Shown here one piece after another: positions 59,073 to 64,000 of a DNA stretch of 64,000 bases (position 1 is its first letter; the number at the start of each line of letters is the position of its first letter). The notes below the pieces were generated by a model. The model made no database searches. It was not told where the DNA came from and saw only the letters and a list, made by a program, of their open reading frames with translations. The position numbers were made by a program, and so were the translations under genes. Origin of the DNA: Streptomyces sp. DSM 15324 (GTDB lineage: Bacteria > Actinomycetota > Actinomycetes > Streptomycetales > Streptomycetaceae); contig NZ_KQ949028.1 of NCBI RefSeq assembly GCF_001514285.1, positions 380,877-444,876 on the forward strand. Reading direction: 5' to 3'.

Positions 59073-59231
59073 CCGGCGAGGGGCTCGGAGGCCGATCGCG
59101 TACGCCTTGCGCAGCCGGACGCCCCGGATCTGCCGGCCGTCCGCGGACTCCCGGACGACGGTGTCCGCCGGGCCACGTGGACGGTACGTCGTGACTGGCA
59201 GGCGGGGCGGGGCCGGGTGATCGTGGAGCGC

Positions 59232-59744
59232 ATGGCGGACGACATGGCGGACACCGTCCGGACCCACGGGCACGACACCCACGAGACGATGGTCTTCGGC
59301 GGGGTCTACGGCGCGGTCCTCGCGAGTTCGATGGTGGCCGCGCTCACCCAGTACGGGTACGCCTCCCCGGCCAGGCGCCGCTACGACGCCCTGTGGCTGC
59401 TGGTCACCGCCGGAGCGTCCGCTCTCGCGCACGGCTACGCCCACTACATCGCCGAGCGCACCCCGCACCGCCGCTGGGACGCGCTGCGGGCCCTGCGCGA
59501 CGAATGGTCCCTGGTCGCGGCGGTCGTGCCGACGGTGGTGGTGCTGGCGGGCGCGGGCTGGGGCTGGTGGCCGGCGAACGGGGTGGAGTACCCGGCCTTC
59601 GTCCTCAACATCGCCCTGCTGTTCGCCCTCGGTCTGCTCACCGCCCGCCGCGCGCACCGCTCCTGGGCGGCCGCCCTGCTGGTCGGGATGCTGGACGCGC
59701 TGCTCGGGCTGGTCGTGGTCGTCGCCAACGCCCTCATCAAGTGA
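59232..59744 (+). CDS. Small integral membrane protein
   Basis: 170 residues from an ATG at 59232 with GGAG; GTGs at 59217 and 59223 are alternatives. After a His-rich N-terminus (THGHDTHETM) there are four hydrophobic helices (YGAVLASSMVAALTQYG, ALWLLVTAGASALAHGY, a WSLVAAVVPTVVVLAGAG helix, and two closely spaced near the C-terminus). The ALAHGYAHYIAER segment is reminiscent of conserved VIT-like/DUF membrane families, but I do not assign one. Function unknown. Confidence 0.7.
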   Translation: MADDMADTVRTHGHDTHETMVFGGVYGAVLASSMVAALTQYGYASPARRRYDALWLLVTAGASALAHGYAHYIAERTPHRRWDALRALRDEWSLVAAVVPTVVVLAGAGWGWWPANGVEYPAFVLNIALLFALGLLTARRAHRSWAAALLVGMLDALLGLVVVVANALIK

Positions 59745-59796
59745 CCGGTGCCCGGCCCAGGGGCTCGTCGAGCGGATCCGCAACCGCGGCTCGCGC

Positions 59797-60066
59797 GTGC
59801 GGGTGGTGACCGTGGACGAGGCGGTCGCCGGCACCTGGTGCCGCACGGTCCTCGAAGCGCTGTGCGCGGCGAAGGCGGCCGTCGCGGCCGGGGACGAGCA
59901 GCCGATCCGGCACCTGACCGTGATCGACGCGACCGGGGCCAGGGACCCGCAGGCGGCCGAGGCGGCCGTCCGCGCCCACCTCGGCCGGGTGCCCGCGGCG
60001 TCCACCCTCGTCGGCACGCGGCGGAGACCCGGCACGGCCGGCCGGGAGTCGGCGGGCGCGCGCTGA
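59797..60066 (+). CDS. Hypothetical ORF, possibly a fragment
   Basis: 89 residues from a GTG without a clear ribosome site. VRVVTVDEAVAGTWCRTVLE and LCAAKAAVAAGDEQPIRHLT look protein-like, and the frame is already sensible upstream of the GTG (GLVERIRNRGSR), so this may be the remains of a longer gene. No family recognised. Confidence 0.3.
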   Translation: MRVVTVDEAVAGTWCRTVLEALCAAKAAVAAGDEQPIRHLTVIDATGARDPQAAEAAVRAHLGRVPAASTLVGTRRRPGTAGRESAGAR

Positions 60067-60171
60067 CCTGCCCGCACCGGCACCGGGACGCCGTCCCGCC
60101 GGCCCCGCACCCCGGGCGCGGTGGCCGGCGTTCGGCGTGCGGAGCGGGTCGTACGGGGTCACGCTCGTTGT

Positions 60172-60960
60172 ATGGGTGAGCGTTGGGAGGTCCGCCGCGG
60201 CGGACCGGCGGACGCCGCGCACCGGGTGCTGATGATCCCGGGCGGACTGTGCACGACCGAGTTCTGCGCGGACGTCATGGCCGAGCCCGCGGTGGCCGGC
60301 CTCGGGACGGTCGCGGTGACCCTGCCGGGCTTCGGGCGCACCGATCCGCCCGAGGACGTGTCCATGGAGCACTACGCCCGGCTGATGGCGGACTTCGCCG
60401 CCGAGGCCCGCTGCGAGGCGGTCGTGGGGCACAGTCTGGGCGCCAACGTGGCGCTGGAGATGGCCGCCCTCGGCCTGTTCCGGGGACCGCTCGTGCTGCT
60501 CTCGCCGAGCTTCTCGCGCGGGGACGAGGCGAAGTCCCTGGCGGTGCTGAACGCGGTGGGCCGGGTTCCGGGGCTCGGCGCGATGGTCTGGGCCGGCATG
60601 CTCGGGCTGCTGCCCCGGGCGATGAAACGCGAACTGCCGCCGCATCGCGCGGAGGCGCTCGCGGCGGTGATGGCCGACAACGACCCGGCGGCGTGCCGCC
60701 GGATCCTCCACGAGTACTACGCCTACCTCGGCCGCCACCCCTCCCTGGTGCAGCGGTTGTGCGCGTCCGGCGTGCCGTCCTGGGTGGTGCGGGGCGACCA
60801 CGACGAGATCGGTCTGACCGACGAGGAACGCGCCGGCCTCCAGGCCTGCCCGTACGTGCGGATGGTGACGGTCACGGACGCGGGACACGCGGTCCTGGTG
60901 GAACAGCCGAAGGCCGTGGCCGAGGTCGTCCTGGAGGCGGTGAAGGCGGGGGTGCGCTGA
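60172..60960 (+). CDS. Alpha/beta hydrolase
   Basis: 262 residues. LMIPGGLCTTEFCADVMAEP begins the core; nucleophile elbow GHSLGAN, Asp in VVRGDHDEIGLTDEE and His in DAGHAVLVEQP complete the triad. No signal peptide. The ATG at 60172 lacks a good ribosome site and may be leaderless. Substrate unknown. Confidence 0.87.
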   Translation: MGERWEVRRGGPADAAHRVLMIPGGLCTTEFCADVMAEPAVAGLGTVAVTLPGFGRTDPPEDVSMEHYARLMADFAAEARCEAVVGHSLGANVALEMAALGLFRGPLVLLSPSFSRGDEAKSLAVLNAVGRVPGLGAMVWAGMLGLLPRAMKRELPPHRAEALAAVMADNDPAACRRILHEYYAYLGRHPSLVQRLCASGVPSWVVRGDHDEIGLTDEERAGLQACPYVRMVTVTDAGHAVLVEQPKAVAEVVLEAVKAGVR

Positions 60961-61020
60961 GGCCTCGGCCGGTGCCCCGGCGGGTTCCCCGGCCGGTCCC
61001 GCGGCAGGGGGCGCCCCACC

Positions 61021-61052
61021 GGGAGCCGCCGAATAGGGGGACGGCGGCTCCC
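61021..61052. terminator. Bidirectional terminator between convergent hydrolases
   Basis: GGGAGCCGCCG (61021-61031) and CGGCGGCTCCC (61042-61052), perfect 11-bp stem with a 10-nt loop, between two convergent genes. Confidence 0.8.
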
Positions 61053-61077
61053 AGCGGGACCGCGGCGCCCGTGCCTC

Positions 61078-62022
61078 TCAGGAGGCGTCGGGCGCGGTGG
61101 CGCGGCGGAGGTGACGGGCCATCAGGGCGTAGGTGCTGCGGGCCTTCTCGTCGTCGTTCCCGTCGTAGGCGTGGTCGGCCCCGGCCACGTCGTGGTGCTC
61201 GACCAGGGCACCGGCCGCGCGCAGCCGCTCGGCGTAGCGGACCGCCTCGGCGCGCAGCAGGTCGTACTCGGCCGTGACCACCAGCGCCGGCGCGATGCCC
61301 CGCAGATCGGCCACGTCCCCGGGGTGCGCGGGGGAGACGAGCCGGTCCGCGCGCTCCTCGGGGTCGGGCACGTACGACGTGTCGAAGACGTCCGCCATCC
61401 AGGGCCGCAGCGCCGGCCGGGCGATCGCCGCCTTCTTGTCCCGGGCGGCGGTCGCGAGGTCCAGCGGCGGATAGTGCAGCACCTGGAGGGCGATCGACGG
61501 CCCGCCCCGCTCCAGGGCCTGGCGGGCCACGGCCGCGGCGAGTGCGCCGCCCGCGCTCTGCCCGCCCACGGTGAGCCGCGCGCCGTCCCAGCCGTGCTCC
61601 GCGCCGTTTTCGACCACCCAGCGCACGACGTCGTACGCCTGTGTGGTGGGCGCCGGGAACGGATGCTGCGGGGCGACCACGTACTGCACGTTCACCACGA
61701 CCACGCCCGCCTCGACGGCGAGGAACCGGCACAGCGCGTCGTCCATCGCCGGCATCGACACGACGTAGCCGCCGCCGTGGAAGTTGACGTGGACCGGGGG
61801 CCGGGCGGCGGTCCCGGCCGGCGGCAGGTACACGGTGACCGGCGCCGGGGCGACCGAGGTCGCCACGGTCTTCTCGCTCGCGTCCCGCGGGTACTCGGGG
61901 AACCGGGCCCGCCAGGCGGCCGTGGAACCGGGGCCGCCCGGGCGGCGGCTCGCCAGCCTGGTGAGGCCCTGCATCGTCTTCGCGGCGCGGGTCGCCACCG
62001 CCGGTCTGGCCAGGAGGGACAT
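61078..62022 (-). CDS. HSL-family esterase/lipase (alpha/beta hydrolase 3)
   Basis: 314 residues. Oxyanion motif VNFHGGGYVVSMP, nucleophile in VGGQSAGGALAAAVAR, Asp in VTAEYDLLRAEAVRY and His in VAGADHAYDG, the hormone-sensitive-lipase pattern. It hydrolyses short-chain esters. The N-terminus is basic but without a clear signal. The gene runs alone on the minus strand. Confidence 0.9.
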   Translation of the reverse strand: MSLLARPAVATRAAKTMQGLTRLASRRPGGPGSTAAWRARFPEYPRDASEKTVATSVAPAPVTVYLPPAGTAARPPVHVNFHGGGYVVSMPAMDDALCRFLAVEAGVVVVNVQYVVAPQHPFPAPTTQAYDVVRWVVENGAEHGWDGARLTVGGQSAGGALAAAVARQALERGGPSIALQVLHYPPLDLATAARDKKAAIARPALRPWMADVFDTSYVPDPEERADRLVSPAHPGDVADLRGIAPALVVTAEYDLLRAEAVRYAERLRAAGALVEHHDVAGADHAYDGNDDEKARSTYALMARHLRRATAPDAS

Positions 62023-62118
62023 GCGGGTTCCGTTCGTCGGGCCGTACCGTCAATCGCCAGGATTCCTGTTGATCCGGTGGGCCTGAAGCTAGCACGGCGG
62101 AACCCGTCTGCCCAGCCG

Positions 62119-63186
62119 TCAGTCGCGGCGGGCCACGATCCGGTACGCGTTGGACACGCCCAGTCGGTGCGCCAGCGGCCGGACGGCGAACCGGTCGAGC
62201 AGCGTGGCCGCGATCAGCGCCGGGACACCCGCGAGCAGCAGCGCGGCCCGTAGCGCCCGGCGCGGCGCGCCGGGCCGTGCGGGCAGCCAGGGCGCGTCCT
62301 CGCGCGGCGCCGCGTGGTCCAGCGCCAGCCAGACGGCGGCCAGCAGATCGACCGGATCGTGCGGCTCGGCGTGCTGCTCCGCCACCACCGTGAAGCCCAA
62401 CTCGGTGAGCCGGTCCCGCAGATTGCGCACCGGCACCAGATGCAGGTGCTGCGGCTGGAGCCAGGGCAGCCACCAGCGGCCCAGCAACCGGGCGTAGCGG
62501 CTCTCGGGGTCGGGGACCTCGATCAGCAGGTGCCCGCCCGGCCGCACCGCCTCCCGCGCGGCCCGCAGCTCACGGTCGGGGTCGGTGCTGTGCTCCAGGT
62601 AGTGGAACATGCTCACCACGTCGTAACGGGCGGCCAGTTCGGGCGCCAGGTCCGGGAAGCTGCCCCGGTGGCCGTGCGCCACCCGGCCCTCCCGCGCGGC
62701 GAGTTCGACGCCGTCGGTGAAGTCCAGTCCGTCGAACACCGTGTCCGGCAGCACCTCGCGCGCCGCCGCGCAGAAGTGCCCGTGCCCGGTGCCCACGTCC
62801 AGCCAGGCCTTCGGCGCCACGTCGTACGGCAGCATCGACTCCGCCCGGTTCCGGTACATCGCGCTCCGCGCCCCGAACGTGTCCCCGAGCTTCTTCTCGC
62901 CGAGGCCGTCGTAGAAGTCCCGGTAGTAGAACTCCAGTCCCTCCGCGCTGAGCCGGGGGTTCTGGAACACGTGCCCGCACCCCGCGCAGCGGTCCAGGAC
63001 GAACCGGCCCGGCTTGTGCTGGAGCAGATCGGTGGTGCGCAGCCTGGTGGTGAGCTCCTCGCCGCCGCACCACGGGCAGCTGGTGCGGCGGGGCTCCAGG
63101 AACCTCTCCACACCGGCGGCGATGTCGGCCTGGTAGCCGGGGCGCAGCGCGGCGACACGCTCGCCCGGCCGGGTCTCGTCGGTCAT
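62119..63186 (-). CDS. Class I SAM methyltransferase with N-terminal zinc ribbon
   Basis: 355 residues. Two CxxC pairs (SCPWCGG and RCAGCGHVFQNP, about residues 35-70) form a zinc ribbon. The SAM domain has AWLDVGTGHGHFCAAAREVL, FHYLEHSTDP and RPGGHLLIEVPDPES. A hydrophobic C-terminal segment (RALRAALLLAGVPALIAATL) may attach it to the membrane. Such methyltransferases modify sugars of cell-surface glycans or natural products. ATGA overlap with the upstream glycosyltransferase supports a glycan or glycolipid role. Confidence 0.87.
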   Translation of the reverse strand: MTDETRPGERVAALRPGYQADIAAGVERFLEPRRTSCPWCGGEELTTRLRTTDLLQHKPGRFVLDRCAGCGHVFQNPRLSAEGLEFYYRDFYDGLGEKKLGDTFGARSAMYRNRAESMLPYDVAPKAWLDVGTGHGHFCAAAREVLPDTVFDGLDFTDGVELAAREGRVAHGHRGSFPDLAPELAARYDVVSMFHYLEHSTDPDRELRAAREAVRPGGHLLIEVPDPESRYARLLGRWWLPWLQPQHLHLVPVRNLRDRLTELGFTVVAEQHAEPHDPVDLLAAVWLALDHAAPREDAPWLPARPGAPRRALRAALLLAGVPALIAATLLDRFAVRPLAHRLGVSNAYRIVARRD

Positions 63187-64000
63187 GCGGACTCCCTTGC
63201 CAGCTTCTCGAGGTGGTCCGCGGCGGCCGGTGCGCCGCCCGCGGCGCGGAACGCCGAACCGATCCGCTCGGCGGCCGCCCGGTGGGCCGGCCCGTGCAGT
63301 ACGGCGTCCAGGGCGGCGCCCAGCCGCTCCGCCGTGACCCGGCCGAAGCGCACCCGCACCCCGGCACCGGCGTCCACGACCTGCCCGGCGACCACCGGCT
63401 GGTCGTCCCGGATGGGCGCGACGACCAGCGGGACGCCGTGCCACAGCGCCTCGCACACCGTGTTGTGCCCGGCGTGACACACCACCGCGTCCACCCCCCG
63501 CCGCAGCAGGGCGAGTTGGGGCACGGACGGCACCACCAGCACGTCCTTGTCGTCCGTGGCGGCGCCGAGCGTGCCGCCCGGGTCGACGATCAAGGCCTGG
63601 ACCCGGTCGGCCCGTTCACGCAGCGCGGTGCGGCACACGTCGAGGAACCGCCCGCCCGCATCGGCGTTGGCGGTGCCCAGACTCACCAGCACGGTGGCCC
63701 GGCCGGCATCGAGCCACTCCCAGGGGAAGCCGGGCGTCTCGGGGCGCGCGGTGACCGAGGGGCCGACCCAGCGGACGCCCTCGGCCGGGCCCGCCAACTC
63801 CGGTGTGCTGAAGGCGAGCACGAGGTGCGGGGAGAACCGCGGGTCGGTCACCCGCAGCGGATCGCCGATCGCGGCGCGCAGTGCGGCGAGCCGCCCGTCG
63901 ACCCACTCCCGCACCTTGGGCAGTCCGGCCAGCGGGTCGGTGAACTCGGCCGAGGTCGTCGCCGAGGTCGCCCAGGGCAGGCCCAGCCGCTCGGCGGTGA
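63183..64000 (-). CDS. MGT-type glycosyltransferase, partial
   Basis: The frame is open to the end of the window, so the N-terminus is missing. The present ~272 residues contain the C-terminal nucleotide-sugar domain with VLVSLGTANADAG, VPSVPQLALLRRGVDAVVCH and GHNTVCEALWHGVPLVVAPI, i.e. the HxGxxT-type GT1 macrolide/UDP-glucuronosyltransferase signature. It would add a sugar to a small lipophilic acceptor. Translationally coupled to the methyltransferase by ATGA. Confidence 0.9.
   Translation of the reverse strand, partial: TAERLGLPWATSATTSAEFTDPLAGLPKVREWVDGRLAALRAAIGDPLRVTDPRFSPHLVLAFSTPELAGPAEGVRWVGPSVTARPETPGFPWEWLDAGRATVLVSLGTANADAGGRFLDVCRTALRERADRVQALIVDPGGTLGAATDDKDVLVVPSVPQLALLRRGVDAVVCHAGHNTVCEALWHGVPLVVAPIRDDQPVVAGQVVDAGAGVRVRFGRVTAERLGAALDAVLHGPAHRAAAERIGSAFRAAGGAPAAADHLEKLARESA

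Noticed and set aside
58005..60110. A 701-codon minus-strand open frame across the LacI gene and downstream
   Set aside because: Antisense shadow; the LacI frame has a clear HTH and sensor domain. A short stretch near 59090-59200 (ADTVVRESADGRQIRG) looks slightly protein-like but is too short to call.

Overview
The window comes from the chromosome of a streptomycete or very close actinomycete. The DNA is very GC-rich, with G/C-dominated third codon positions and GTG/TTG starts. It carries families typical of Streptomyces: a hopanoid operon with its own ispG and dxs, a four-gene conservon (sensor kinase, roadblock, DUF742, GTPase), a PF04672-type methyltransferase, CUT2 sugar transport, and many TetR/XRE-cupin/GntR regulators. 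Almost all genes are ordinary single-domain chromosomal genes. All assignments were read from the sequence; no database search was possible.

Layout. 0-4.4 kb: the 3' end of a hopanoid operon (ispG end, dxs, hpnO-type aminotransferase), followed by an XRE-cupin regulator with two 15-bp operator-like palindromes and a 40-residue membrane protein. 4.4-13.4 kb: tyrosine phosphatase, two perfect DnaA-box words, GH36 alpha-galactosidase, a ydaO-type (c-di-AMP) riboswitch in front of a LysM-M23 cell-wall endopeptidase, SGNH hydrolase, TetR, a valine/leucine-dehydrogenase-like enzyme and a metallo-beta-lactamase-fold hydrolase. 13.6-18.1 kb: a scarred, mobile region with a divergent HxlR/oxidoreductase pair, an IS5-type transposase remnant, a secreted GH43-CBM42 arabinanase-like enzyme, fragments of two integrases and a decapitated DUF5131 gene. 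18.4-23.9 kb: the conservon plus a GAF protein. 24-28.8 kb: threonine degradation (tdh-kbl), LysR, an XRE-cupin/GNAT pair and a YjbR protein.

28.9-33.0 kb: tRNA-Pro(GGG), then directly beside it a compact accessory module. It has a caspase-like CHAT protease fused to a seven-bladed WD40 propeller, a two-TM protein with a Cys-rich outer domain, and a divergent Trypco1-like (CU044_2847-type) small protein. Beyond it lies a broken ECF sigma factor. This is the best candidate in the window for a little-described biological-conflict or programmed-death system.

33-47.9 kb: MurJ-like flippase, [2Fe-2S] thioredoxin-fold protein, Nudix-like protein, a FluG-like pair (amidohydrolase and glutamine synthetase as separate adjacent genes), methyltransferase, HAD phosphatase, a response-regulator remnant, M20 peptidase, lipase, TauE permease, PaaI thioesterase, enoyl-CoA hydratase, TetR, cobF and a DUF309 protein, closing with a second identical tRNA-Pro(GGG). 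48-51.6 kb: TetR, acyl-CoA dehydrogenase, SDR and GntR. 52-59 kb: a CUT2 sugar ABC operon (binding lipoprotein, permease, single-cassette ATPase), an inositol-dehydrogenase-like oxidoreductase, an SDR and a LacI regulator, probably one sugar or polyol uptake/oxidation unit. 59.2-64 kb: small membrane protein, two alpha/beta hydrolases, and a methyltransferase overlapping a glycosyltransferase that runs off the window.
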